From NCBI GenBank assembly GCA_003439945.1, contig QVRM01006433.1, positions 124,001 to 188,000 on the forward strand: 64,000 nucleotides of DNA. Direction: 5' to 3'. The position numbers and the translations under genes were made by a program. Origin of the DNA: Dermanyssus gallinae (lineage: Eukaryota; Arthropoda; Arachnida; Mesostigmata; Dermanyssidae). Positions within the stretch are counted from its first letter, which is position 1. The number at the start of each line of letters is the position of its first letter. Below are positions 24,601 through 36,526 of this stretch, in pieces. The notes under the pieces are model-generated. The model ran no database searches and was not told the origin of the DNA. It was given only the letters and a program-made list of their open reading frames with translations.

Positions 24601-25382
24601 TGTGATAGCTTGTGTAAAGTGTGAAGAAATTGCTTACGAAACTGCTCTACGGTCTGGTTCAACCGTGATCAATTGAACGGCACTCTGCGATCGGCGATTG
24701 GACAATGACAGAGCCCGCTTGCTTACAGTTTGAGCTAATGGGCATTATTAAAGTAGCTTGCAATAAACACCCAGTATCTTATTTATCGGTGTTTGTTTTC
24801 TCTTAAATAGGCCACTCTAGTTTCACACATACTATGGACTGAACGACCTTCTTAATCGACCGACTTGAACTGATTTACAAAATAGTAATTTTAGGATAGC
24901 TTTTGTTTTACTAGAGTAGGCGTAAATCATAAATCTCTCACTCACTTGAGAGTTTTCGGAGTAGCGGTAAATGTGTCTTTGATTCGAGATGCTACGGTGC
25001 CTAGTCATTAGCATTAAACGCATCATAGCTAATTGCCGATTGAAAATATTAGTCAACGCATACACATAGGACCGATAATCGGATTTAAGAAATACACCTA
25101 AAGCACCAGATTCCACGCTCATTAGAACACGTAACCCATAATATTTCAGGCAAGTTTTTACGAGTATACAGACCCCGCCAGAATATCGCGATCACAACGG
25201 AATGCGTTCTATTTATCATCACACGTTCACAACCCTCTAGCCTATAGATGTTCTCTAACTACGTCTCTGTTAAAAAATAACGCAATAACAATGTAATATA
25301 ACCATGTATACGCGTTTAAATGAACAATGGCGCTAGGTTTGGCAAGCGAGCACTTAGGTAGATACATTTAATTTTGTTGGCC

Positions 25383-25400
25383 GGGGGGGGGGGGGGGGGG
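25383..25400. repeat. poly-G tract
   Basis: A run of about 18 G, followed by AGGGG. Confidence 0.88.
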
Positions 25401-27578
25401 AGGGGATCACCAATTTGCAGCTCGTCGCCAAATGTTCGCCGGGCTTCGAAGGTGCAAAGTCTGACGAATGGGTGACAATAAAGAGGCCCCCCATTCCTGT
25501 CTCCCCAATATATCCCGGAGTCCCAGGCCCGCTAGCCAGTGGCGGCTGGGAGGATTCATTGTCCCAAGCAGACTAGAAGTCAAATCTTGGGTTCATAGAG
25601 CGGTCGAAGCAACAGCTCGCAGAGATCGCGCGATAATGAAATATTCAATACTCCAACTCGCCCTCCAACTTCCCCTTGGCTTGCTTCAGACGAACAGGGA
25701 CGTTTGCAGTAGCATTACCCAGCGGCGACAGCAGCAATTTCATTCATTCATTGGCTGGTGGTGCTGCGGCTAATACCACTGTTCGTGTGCCGTCGCTGCT
25801 GAAGTCATCATTACTACCCGGGCCCCGTATCTCCACTTCGCTGGAGCTCTATGGCCATCCGTCACCTCTTCTCCCGCTCCTCTTCCTTCTCTGCCTGCCT
25901 GAGCGTCCTCTTCGCCAGTGTCTTCGTTTTCCCTCAGCTGAGCTTTTTGCCCAGAGCCTCGCTGCTGCTGCTCGTTCTACTATTCCCCACACCCCTCTCC
26001 TGACTTCAATCTTGGAGTGGCACACGCAGCAGCTGTGGTAGTTGAGCGACCTGAGTTCGTTTTCTCTTTCGTTGTCTTTCTTTCCCCTCACTGCCGTAGA
26101 AAGAAGCGTGATGTTTCCAAATGGGGCTTCGACGGGAACGGTAGGCCCTTCCGCACATCCGCACAGGCAGGCGTTCGACAGGCAGCCAAAGGCTGGTGCT
26201 GCTGCTACTGCTGCTGTTTGTCTGTTTTCCTTCGTTTGTCTGCCTTTCCTGAAAGGCATCGATGGCGACAAAGAACCATGAAGTCCAGAGTGAGGAAGCA
26301 AGGGGGAGGAGAAACAGCGGAAGAAGAGCGGCCACCGCGGCGTTACGGGAAAGGGGAAGTCCGCAAGTCAACTCCCATGCCAGCTGGCCCTCTCTCACAA
26401 ATCCCCCTCGTCGCCTTTACGAAGCTAGAGCTGCCCTAGCTGCTTGTGGAAGGACGGCAACGACGGCCATCGGGCTCAGGATGGTCGGCGCAGGCAGCGG
26501 TGGGGGAAGCGGCTGCCCCCGCGCAACCGAAGATTTGTGGAAACGCCGATAAGTACATTGTTGTATATTAAATGGTCGTAATCGGATTCTTCTTCTCTTC
26601 GCTGCGATTGCACGATTGTACCGCACCTCTCCTGCCCCTTTTCGAGCCGTTTGGCTGGCCACTCATGGCACAGACACAGTTGGGTTGGTGCTGACGACGT
26701 GTCCGGGAGTGCGGAACACTTCGTGTTTGAGTGTTTGACCATCGGACACACGTTTAGAGAGGCCAGCGGGCGAGCACAAAGTACATTGCGGGACTCCGGA
26801 CGGCATCGAGCATGATCACTCGACGCCGAGCAAGACTATAATCGGCCTCAATTTAATAAACTGAATGACCGGCATCATTTGGTCAGTTGAACGCGGCGAT
26901 TTGCTTCATGTTGTGATCCACCCGCACAAGAGAGCTCAGCAGACCGACAAATATATGTCCGACTTCTTGTGTGTGAGAGGAGGCCTTCAGATAAAGTAAG
27001 TGTCTACCCAAGACAAAAGAGCGCCTGCGGCTATATATATCATGTGTATATATGAACATTATATTGGCGTCTCCGCCTAGCAGCTTTTATCTATTATTGC
27101 ACGTCCGCTAAGCTGATGAGGCTGACCGTTCGATAAACAACCGGCTTTTATCGAACCGTCCGATGCCCTTTTAGAAATCACGGTCGTTTCTTGCGGACGG
27201 AGGTAAAAATCGCAACTGCACTTAAAAACGTACATTTACAAACTAGCCAACATTTCAGCATTAAGTTGAATGCATATGTGCGCATATGGCGTTTTGTCCG
27301 TTTGACCGACAAGGTAAATGTGATGTAGTGCTCAGTCCAACTCGGGCGAGTTTGCAGTGTGCGTGGTATTCGCAAACGTTATACTTTGCGATCAGAAAAA
27401 AACGCTTCATTTAAGGTGCGATCTTTGGTATAGGCTACCGCCAGACTCCGATCTAAAACTTTCAATATTTTGTTTAGCAGCTTGCCGAATAAATAAATTC
27501 TCAGTGTAGATTCTAAATTTCAGTTCTGTACATCATGCCTTGGTTTTCATGCTGTATGTAAATCTACATACATGCGCA

Positions 27579-27601
27579 TATATATATATATATATATATA
27601 T
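27579..27601. repeat. (AT)n microsatellite
   Basis: About 23 bases of AT repeat. Confidence 0.9.
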
Positions 27602-28751
27602 GCCTATTTGGTGAGATAATAGGTATTTACTGTACTAATAAATTGTTATCGCTACATTTCTGATGTATTATTCATTCGATACATTACTTCAATGATCAGC
27701 TAATAGCAGACATATTCAGTTAGCCTATGATAGAGAATACGCCTCCTGCTATTGAGTGGCGCTCAGTGTCATGCATTTTATTCTGATTAGTACGAAGGCA
27801 ATACTGATTTAGCCGTAGCAGTCGACAACAATAGAAATGCGAAATGCAAGATATGATCATGCTAGCACTAGTGCCAGTAACGTGTAGGGTTATTGTCGCC
27901 TTACCTTCAGTAAGAGCACCAAGAGGCCAAACCAGTTCTGAAAAACACACGCAAAGGGATAAACGCTCAATTAGAGTCTGGGTCACAATTTCCACCAACG
28001 CAGCGATTCCATTATGCCCCTTTTGTTAGCAGACAACGTTTTTAGGCGTGTGTTAAAGCCGTACGCGCACTGATCTAATGGCCGTGACGCTGTAGGCAAA
28101 GATAGACATGGCCGCATAGATCTTTTAAGAGCAATAATAATAATAATAATAATAAGATTGTGGTATACTGCCTGCTATACGCAGAGTTTCGGTTTATTTT
28201 TCTGTTTGTATCCTATAGAAGCTGTCTGGTTCAGTTCGCTGTGTATGCTCCGCCTTTGATGGGATGGCCGACTCTGGTATGTTGCTTCGATGCCGGTGCT
28301 TTCCGTCGCCTAACTCGACTGTCGAGCGATTTCGTGCCGGACCCCGTAGTCAGGTTCCTCTTGATCGGCCTCGCTCCCGTTTCAACGGTATGTACTATAA
28401 TGGTTGCGCCCATCTTTCACCTTCCTTCAGCAGTCGGCTGGTGGCTCCACTCTGTCTGAGAACTTAGAGAAACTAATTCTCCCAGTACTTATCGTACTTA
28501 CGCGACGCTCGTTGGCACGGACAGTGTCTGGGTTGCCTTTAGCTCTAACCCTCTAGGTCGTACCTCATTCTCGTCAATTGAGTGCTCCACCAGGTTTATA
28601 TGCCGGACACCTGCCACGTACACCTTAACATTAAACTATATCTATAAATATTAATATTATTATTATGGTTTATTAACATCCAGGTTAGGTAAAATTATAA
28701 ACATATACATCAGACAGAACTAGTGCTTCCTTCACGTCATTGGGTCTTCTC

Positions 28752-28997
28752 TCATCTTGCTAGTTCAGCTATTGACTGAACTGCTGGACATGCTGCGGCG
28801 TGGTATCTATCGCACTGGGCAGAGAACTTCGTGCACCTGCCACACTCCTGAGGAATGTGGAATTCTTCCGTGCTGCATAACACGTGATGAAACCCGTGGA
28901 CTGCAAACGCCGTAGTGAAATGTCTGCTCTTGTATCCGGCTGCTCGCCAGGCCATGCTTGTCATCGCTACCGTTTTATGTGTATAATTATAGTCATC
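28752..28997 (-). pseudogene. possible retrotransposon ORF1 fragment with Cys/His cluster
   Basis: An open minus-strand stretch runs from just after a stop near 28999 to a stop at 28752. It contains HHVLCSTEEFHIPQECGRC followed by TKFSAQCDRYHAAACP, a Cys-x2-Cys...Cys...His...Cys arrangement reminiscent of, but not matching, the CCHC knuckles of LINE ORF1/gag proteins. The spacing is irregular, so it may be decayed or coincidental. An orphan exon is also possible, because TCTCTTTTAG precedes it like a splice acceptor. Confidence 0.28.
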
Positions 28998-30565
28998 CTA
29001 AAAGAGACGTGATCGGTTGAAGTGGCTGTGAAAAATAACATCTCCTTTATATATACTGGTACTCCTTCAAGTGCTCCAATTTGGCTCGCATCATTCTTTG
29101 GAATAGCGCGAGGAGTGACGCGAGGCCAAAATAGACCGCTCGACCTTTTCCGTTTGCTCTGTTGTGTCCGTCTTCAAATGCGTGTCAAAGGCGGCGTTCA
29201 TCCAGTCCTCCCATTCCGCAACCGGTTGTTCACCGGCACCAAGAAATAGTGGTGACTACACACATGCCAGTTTGTCGCTCCTCATACAATTACATTGATT
29301 GTGGTGTCTAGATATTCGGTACGCACCACGTTGCATAGCCGTGCCGAGCCGAACCGAGATGTCCAGTGACTTAATCTTAGCCGCTGCAGCTGCCATTTCC
29401 CTCCCATGTTGGTAGAATTGGCGGCGTTTTAGGTATGCACAGTCTAAACGTGAAGTTCTCTACCATTGGCACACAGCCCAACATGACATATACTTGCCGG
29501 CTTCTAGCCATTGTTGAGAAGCACATACCCGCTATATATCCAGTGTGAATTAACGTTCGCTTCGCTTAGACTGTAAGCCAATTTTAAGAGCGCTTTTAAC
29601 ATTAAAAAAAAAGCATAACTGAAGCTCTTCTGACATTTCCAACCCCTGCACGAGTATCCGCAGTATCAGCAGGGGCTGAGTTGACCACGTGGCCAATATG
29701 AACTGTACAGCAGTGGATTATGTCTCTACTGGCCGAACGCCCTCGCAAAGAAATTTGACTTCTTCACAGTCTTAGACGGTGTAGAGTTTGTGACTGACTG
29801 CAACCTTTCTATAATCAGCCTTGAAGAATATATTTTTGAGCGCTCGTTCCGGAGCCGCAATGAGTTGTTATGTAACAGTGGGTCGGTGCTGGCAACCTTC
29901 GATGCGTTATATGTGTATTCTATTTAGCACCTTTATGAACAATAATTTCAATCTATGTGCGCACAATGTGGCACAGGCATGTGTAGATATCCGCTGTTTC
30001 CACGCCTCTCCTCGCCCCCAACTAGCTTTTTTCTTTGCTTGAATTTCACTCCAAAGATCTCAACGAATATTAATTGCTGGTATTACCGGTGCCGCTCGCC
30101 AGCCACTTACGTGACGCTTTTAGTCAACAAGCGATTTATCTGTCCTTCGTTAGCACACTTTCACGACAAAAAAATCAACAACAAAGTCGATAAGCCAGAC
30201 ACATGATTAAGATCAGACAAACAAGCAGCCAGCTTTCGGGCAGCATCACGATGAATATGCGCGGTTGCCGGCAAAGACTGTATAGGGGCTGTCGTGCCGC
30301 TAATGGGACCCCGCTGGGGTCCAGTTGACACCTACACAATGTTCCTAACCATCGGTTATAGGTATATAATGAAATCGTAGATCCTGTTTCTGTGCCAATC
30401 GAATCTCGAAGAGTGCGCCATTTTAAGACTAAAATAGAAACAAACTTTAAACGACGCAATCACTCGATATCGAGCCATAACGAGTAGCTCCTGACGATCA
30501 GACAACTAGTTAATAGTTGTGCTGACGGCAGTGAAGCATAGTAGACCTCCAACCAGTTGACTCAC

Positions 30566-30635
30566 CTGCACCCCTGCCTCGAGCAACGTTGTTTGGCATC
30601 ATAACTTCTTTCGGCTGAGCCTTTTTGCATTCCAC
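30566..30635 (-). CDS. Rbp6: Musashi/Rbp6-type RNA-binding protein, exon encoding end of RRM2 and linker
   Basis: This 70 bp exon reads VECKKAQPKEVM, the strongly conserved end of Musashi RRM2 (last beta strand), followed by MPNNVARGRGA, an Arg/Gly linker start. It begins in phase 0 after the acceptor CTATTTCAG and ends in phase 1 (GCA G) before the donor GTGAGTCA. Joined to the exon at 34504-34586 it gives the uninterrupted family sequence ...EINNKM-VECKKAQPKEVM. Joined to the exon starting at 17038 it gives RGRGAAGFPAYGYSRGG without a frame break. Both joins are visible directly from the sequence. The following intron is about 13.5 kb. Confidence 0.94.
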
Positions 30636-30713
30636 CTGAAATAGATACACAAAAATGCATGTACATGTAGTGCATATACACATTTCTAAATCGATACACA
30701 ATTGAGTGCCTAT

Positions 30714-30732
30714 GTATATATATATATATATA
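30714..30732. repeat. (AT)n microsatellite near exon
   Basis: About 19 bases of TA repeat roughly 80 bases upstream, on the sense strand, of the VECKKAQ exon acceptor. Confidence 0.88.
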
Positions 30733-31779
30733 TCATCTATTCTACCTGTCTCTTTTCCACTCAATATTTGCTCCAGTACGTAGAGAGTCACGTGAGCGTG
30801 TCGAAAAAAACTTTCTACATTCTCACGCAACGCAACGTCCCGCAGCAACATAGCACGGTCGAGCGCACAGTGTGTGTTCTACGAGCGACAGTGTTGACGG
30901 TCGAATGCGAAAGTCGGCGAACGATGATGGCAAGCTTTAGACTACTCAACAGGTAACGCTGACGTAACACGTGTCGAGGGGGGTGACCTGGGACGAAGAG
31001 TCTGCCTTCCTTGTCCCTGTCCGCTCGTTGTCGTTGGCCAGAGTTGGCGCGTCAGGACAACGTCAAGACAACAAAACTGTTTCGAACAAAGGTTCGGACG
31101 GTTTGTCACCGACCTGGTAGTTGCCGCAGCGGCCGCTCACAACAATAAAACCGACTCTGTTCTCCACTTGAACGCCAGACAAATGCGGCGCGGTGGGCGA
31201 GGACGGGGGGGGGGGGAGGGTCAAGGGGACGCCCTTCTTCAGGGGTGCGATCAGAAGTAGAAGCAGTAGCAGAAGATGCAGAGAGAATTTGCGGCAAGCG
31301 ATAGGATAACAGCTGCTGCTGCCGCTGCCGCTTCGAAGCAGCTGCAAAGCGCGTGCCCTGGGGCCAGATCGGGGGCCGGGGGTTATAGGCCGCCCTAAGC
31401 GGCCGCCTTTCGTCCAGTTACACTACAACTACGAGTACCTCTACTATCGGCGCTACCGCATCGGTGATGTCGGCCGGCTGCTTGCCTAACAAGCACTTTT
31501 TAGGCCATGTGTGGGCGCGCGGTGCGTAGAGAGAGAAGGCCGAGCTCGATGAAGCTCGATGATGGCGAACAACAACAACCGAAGAACAAGAAAAAAACAG
31601 CGGGCGGCGACAGGCGACAACAAGATGCCACGAAGAAAACGACACGGGGGGGGAGGGAAGGGGGTGGCTGGGGTACGCTGGAGTAGTAATGGAATCCTTT
31701 GGCGGCACGCAAGTAGCGTCGGGCGGTGGCTTGTCAAAACTAGCAAACCGACACAGCCTTCGCTGTTGCTGGAGCTCCA

Positions 31780-31835
31780 GCAACAACAACAGCAACAACA
31801 ACAACCACCACAGCAGTAACAGCAATAACAACAGC
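31780..31835. repeat. AAC/CAG triplet array
   Basis: CAACAACAACAGCAACAAC-type sequence, within the 3.9 kb intron. Confidence 0.85.
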
Positions 31836-31962
31836 ATTGACATGTCACCTGCTCCTGCCAACAGCGGGGCCACTTCCGCCCAGGTAGGTCGGTATGTCGG
31901 TAGGTCTTTACTCACAGAGCTGTCCCCCTTCCATGCCATACTCTTTATAATACGCTCATGTT

Positions 31963-31964
<2 letters not shown>

Positions 31965-32001
<37 letters not shown>
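31965..32001. repeat. (AT)n microsatellite
   Basis: About 36 bases of AT repeat. Confidence 0.93.
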
Positions 32002-32002
<1 letters not shown>

Positions 32003-33710
32003 TTCTTGCACACTGTATATGTCTGTTTGTTTCGTTCCTCTGCCTTTATATTCCCCTCTCTCTCTCTCTTTCTTCTCTCTGTTGGACTAGCAAGGACCCA
32101 CACCAAGTTGGTTGGAACTTCACACTAGATGGAGTATTGGAAAGGAAAAACTCCTGGAGCCGAAGCGGAGAAGACATCGAAACGTTTCCCCCTCTTTTTC
32201 AGGAAATGGGTGGCACAAAAGGGCAAAAACAAGGCAGAAATAGAGAAACAACTGCGATGTAAAAAAAAGACGAAAGACGATGAAGACAAAACGACGAGCA
32301 GTGGAAGCTGGCGAGAGTACACACATAGAGGCACAGAACAGAACAGAAAACTAACAACAAAAAGCTGAAAAGTGAAAACGACGAAAGCAGAAAGAGGCTA
32401 TGGCAAGAGCAAGCAGAGTCAAAGTTACAAGAGCACCAAGACGAGGCCAGAAGTTGGAGGGAAGGGGCAAGCTTTGGGGGTTGTCGAAGGAGCAATCACC
32501 AAGAAGTGGGCTAAAGTAAACTCCGATTCGACAGCCGGGCAACCTAGACAGTGGCCTGGAGGTCGCTGGCGTCCGTCCGAGCCGGTAGGCAGGCCGGCCG
32601 GCCAGCGAATAAAGGAAACAGCGAACCACGGCAATAACGACAACGATTCGGAGGGCAGCCACGCTACTGAAGGTGATGGTGGGGACGTTGATTGGGTAGG
32701 GCATGCAGGGACAGGGGTTGGGGGCGGGGCGGGGGGGGGGGGGAGCTGGCAAGTGATCTCTTGTCGTCGACTAGCGACGACAACGTTTGTCGTCGTCGTC
32801 CGGGGGTTTCGTACGTACGTCTGCGTCAGTCTAACGGCCAGCAAGCGGTGGAGAAGGAGGGCGCTGAGGCAACCGTGGTGAGTCGAGCGGCCGCCGAGCA
32901 CCGTTGTAACGTCTCTACCAGCCAGCCAGCAGGCAGGCGGCTGACGAGACTGTAGAAAATAATTGTTTTTCAATTAAGTGTAAACCAATACGACGACGAG
33001 GAGGACGATGATGATCATCGACCCACGCGACCAACGGCCAGGCGAGGACAGGCGACATCGACTGACGACGGAATGGATGTCGACGAGGCTAGCCGCCACA
33101 GCAGCAACAACAAAGCGACAACAAAAAGCCAGCGGCGTGAATAAAGTGAAAGGAAGCCACAGAACGAACGAAGCCCGTATGGTTGCGAGCTGTGGCCGTA
33201 ACTATACTAAGGCTGAGCCACCCACGAGAGGGCTTGGGCTGGACTGGGCATATGACGGGCGGGCGGGGAGGGAGTGGAGAGTTTAAGGCTAAAAACGGAT
33301 CCTAAAGTCGGGTTCTCGCATTAGCCCACTGGGGCTGCCGATAGAGACGCGACCGCGCTTGCCGCTGCCTCATAGAGAAAGGAAGAGGGGCACGTTTTGT
33401 GCACAGGGCATACAACCGAGGCCGATCAATGAGCTGATCAATGTTGGCTGATTGGTAACCGTGCTCCGGTTCACCGTATTTCCGCATCGGTATGCGCTGC
33501 ACCGCCCTTCACTCGATCGACTCATATCGTGGGTTGAGCCTTGAACATTACCACATGTCCACAAACACTGCGTCGACAATACGCCATTAGCCTTTACGAC
33601 TACCTTCTGCTACCACCATTATTAAAAGGGGATAACTAATGTAAATGTCGCTAGTATAAGTGGATAAAATCGTATTGTATAAACACTGATTTGAACAAGA
33701 TCAAAGTCGA

Positions 33711-33738
<28 letters not shown>
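33711..33738. repeat. (AT)n microsatellite
   Basis: About 27 bases of AT repeat. Confidence 0.92.
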
Positions 33739-33743
<5 letters not shown>

Positions 33744-34503
33744 TTTCTTTATTCCATTTGCATGCCCTTGAAGCTTACAAGGCAACGCATGCGTTACTTG
33801 TCGTACGCATACGACAAACTTTACTAACAGAGCAGATGCACTGATGAACATATTGTGGCTTCGTGAAAAGACTCAAACAGGGTTAACGAAATATATCCAA
33901 TTGGGGGAGGTTTACTTCATACGCTTCGGGAAGTTTTCAAAGGAAGTCTTTGTCTGAGGATACGGCTGAACCCAACGACTACTCTGCCCAATGTTTGCAG
34001 AATCATCTGAACTTAATCGTACACTTGTTAAGGAACCTTCAACAGTTTAAAATAATGTATTAAGTTCTGTCGGTAACGGCCGGATGACTGAGTGACGCCA
34101 ACTAACAACCCTTCCGAGCTCACTCGATTTCTGTCTGAAAAACGTAAAAGCAAAGTAAAGAAACAGTCGCGCTTCATTTATATTTGTGCGTAGGCCAGGT
34201 CAGCCGTTTTATCAATAACTGGATCATTTTTGTAAACACAAATATCGCCACTACCGTCGTCATTAAAAACCAACTTTGTAATGATCGTATTGTTGTAACC
34301 GGATTATGGTTCACTCCAAGGTGCTAACATAACAAGGCTATATAAATAAACTTCCATTATCAGATGTCTAATCCAATAGCACTATGTAAAACATTGGATT
34401 AGGTGTCGTGGCGTCTGTTGTCGGGAAGGCAAGTGTATTAACAAGAATGTCGAAAATGTCAGAGAGACGATTGATGGGTGGCTGCATTGCGTGCCATACG
34501 TAC

Positions 34504-34586
34504 CATCTTATTGTTAATCTCGTGGAAGTGGATCTCGCAGACTTTGTCCACGACATCCTCGCTTTCGAAGGTTACGAAGCCAAACC
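34504..34586 (-). CDS. Rbp6: Musashi/Rbp6-type RNA-binding protein, exon encoding second half of RRM2
   Basis: The exon encodes 27 full codons after a split Gly codon and begins [20 protein letters not shown], the RNP1 octamer region of the second RNA recognition motif, then runs to HEINNKM. FGFVTF supplies the aromatic RNP1 residues that stack on RNA bases. The Val-Asp-Lys-Val and His-Glu-Ile-Asn-Asn-Lys context is typical of Musashi-1/2 and insect Rbp6, and less like Drosophila Musashi itself. The acceptor is a pyrimidine-rich tract ending CTTTTTCAG before 34586, and the donor is ATG followed by GTACGTATGG just below 34504. The exon starts with two bases that complete a Gly codon, so the preceding exon must end in phase 1; it was not found in the window. 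Musashi-family proteins bind UAG-containing motifs in mRNA 3' UTRs and regulate translation, mainly in the cytoplasm. Family assignment is secure; Rbp6 rather than another Musashi paralogue is a judgement. Confidence 0.95.
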
Positions 34587-34640
34587 CTGAAAAAGACAGC
34601 AGATGCACACAAATTAAGCAACTTACAATGCTCGCTTGGA

Positions 34641-34668
34641 TATATATAAATATATATATATATATATG
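34641..34668. repeat. (AT)n microsatellite near RRM2 exon
   Basis: An AT run about 55 bases upstream of the acceptor of the RRM2 exon, on the sense strand. Confidence 0.92.
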
Positions 34669-34791
34669 ATAAGAGAGGCAAGGGCAGACAAAGTGCGGAA
34701 GCAAACATCTGTAATTCGGAATCCTCTTAAATCAAACAAGCAATATATATGCTAACATTGGGACTTCATATATATGATATGTATGTGTGTT

Positions 34792-34817
34792 TATATATAT
34801 ATATATATATATATATA
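34792..34817. repeat. (AT)n microsatellite
   Basis: About 25 bases of AT repeat. Confidence 0.92.
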
Positions 34818-34948
34818 CTCCTAAAATATTTGAAGATCGATAATAATAATTGTAGAACTCATCAAGGTAAAACATAGAAAAGAAAATATATAGTAATGCA
34901 AGCCGTGATTGCGGAGTTTTGTCTGATTGTCACTATTTGTCTGATACT

Positions 34949-34961
34949 ATATATATATATA

Positions 34962-34992
<31 letters not shown>
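34949..34992. repeat. (AT)n microsatellite, interrupted
   Basis: Two TA runs separated by ACG; related tracts lie at 34641-34668 and 34792-34817. Confidence 0.92.
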
Positions 34993-34995
<3 letters not shown>

Positions 34996-35441
34996 GGGGC
35001 AATTTATGCAATGAATAGAAGTCAATTCCTAATTTTGTTGTGACTCCTTCTACGACGGACAGCACGTTATGCTAAGACAAAAATTAGGGCAGGCAGACAC
35101 GTGTTAACGAGGTGTTTGATAGACGAATGCCGTGTCTGCCAGTCGGGTTAAAGTGCTGCTCTATATTGACTGACCAATTGGTTGATTGATTACGTACCTA
35201 ACCAATTTACTGACTTGTGAACCTAGACTGTGGGTGACCTGAAACAACCAATCGACGCGTTGCCCCGTCCTGCCGTGGCCTCTGCGTACCTTTTGCCCCT
35301 TCCTCCCTCCCGCCGGTCTCTCTATGTTTCTCTCTCTCTCTCTCTTACTCCCTTCATCAGTCTCTCCTCTCCCTGAGAGAGGCGTTTCTCGTTTCTACGG
35401 TTCTGCCTATCTTGCTTTCCTCCCGGTTCACCGTTATGTTG

Positions 35442-35471
35442 AACTGCGCGCGCTCCTCTTGGCGCGCAGTT
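35442..35471. repeat. perfect hairpin, 10 bp arms
   Basis: AACTGCGCGC and GCGCGCAGTT flank a 10-base loop. Confidence 0.88.
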
Positions 35472-36485
35472 GGCAGACACGAGCCAGCGAGCAAGCGACT
35501 TTTGAATATTTGCCCATCAATGCCCATCAGAGCCAGCGGGCGGTCTTCAAACGATGACGACGACAATGACGACGAACAGACGGACAGCGGATGGGCCGGC
35601 AGATAACCCGACAAGGGCGGCGCAGGTGATCTTAGAAGGTCCTATGGATCTATCTATGGCCACTCTACTACGACAGCCTCGAGAGGAGAGCCTGCCACTA
35701 CGATCGCGGCTGTTAAATTGCTACCCCCGTCGACCGCCACCCGACGGCTGAGCGGAGGTAGATCGATGGCAAGGCAAGACACCACCTTTACCTGCAGCAG
35801 CAGTAGCGCCGCCTCCACCACCACCACCACGACCGGTAATTGGCTTGAGCGCAGGAACCCCTGCTTGTCTACACATCAGTTCCGCTAGCGGCTCGAGCTG
35901 GAGGCCGCAATGGCAGCACCAACTAACGAAGCAGACGCCTCTTACGAGGAGCACCGCCGCCCGCTGCCCGTCCCTATCTAGTGCACGCTTTGGCACGATC
36001 CATCCTCTTCTTGGTGCTCTCTTACCCCTAACCCTTTCACCTCCGCACCCCCGTATCTCTCTCTCTTCCCTTTCTCTCCCCCCCCCCCCCCCCACACACT
36101 CTCTAAGCCAAGCACCTCACTCGGCTGCTCTCTCTCGATTTCTATCGATTCGGCGGTACGCGAGACAGCGACAACGCGACAAGAGATGTAGTATCTATCT
36201 GCGTCGCGCGTCAGTAGGTAATAACACTTACTTATTATTCCTACTCGCTCTGAATCTTTCACTGATTGTCAGACTACCTTGTTGTGCTACGGTTTACATG
36301 CCGACGCTAGTCGACCTAGCTTAGGGCTGGCCTGTGCTTAGTCGACGGAATCGACGGTCAAACACAATCTCCAGTCATCGTCGTGAAAGTCGTAAAAAAC
36401 GACGAGCAACGAGAGACCAAGACGACCGAGCGGAACAGAGCGTTATTAAAACAACAACAGAAACAACAACAACACCACAAACAAC

Positions 36486-36488
<3 letters not shown>

Positions 36489-36521
<33 letters not shown>
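36489..36521. repeat. poly-T tract
   Basis: About 32 consecutive T. It could be the poly-A tail of a minus-strand retro-element, but the sequence on its 5' side on that strand was not recognised. Confidence 0.85.

Positions 36522-36526
<5 letters not shown>

Larger units (their letters stand above)
17039..30565 (-). other. Rbp6: Rbp6 intron (13.5 kb)
   Basis: Its boundaries are GTGAGTCA at the 5' end and CATTTCAG at the 3' end, with matching phases on both sides. No further conserved coding exon was recognised inside it. It contains (AT)n tracts, many short GA/CT and triplet repeats, two SINEs (22209-22387 and 22735-23035), a decayed LINE (23337-24600) and a possible transposon ORF1 fragment near 28.75-29.0 kb. 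The stretches 18000-22200 and 25200-28100 hold only simple repeats and unassigned sequence as far as can be seen. Confidence 0.85.
30636..34503 (-). other. Rbp6: Rbp6 intron (3.9 kb) inside RRM2
   Basis: The donor is GTACGTATGG and the acceptor is CTATTTCAG. The intron falls between the Met and Val codons of the conserved string NNKM-VECKK (phase 0). It holds (AT)n tracts at 30714-30732, 31965-32001 and 33711-33738 and an AAC-rich tract at 31780-31835. No other gene was recognised. Confidence 0.9.
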
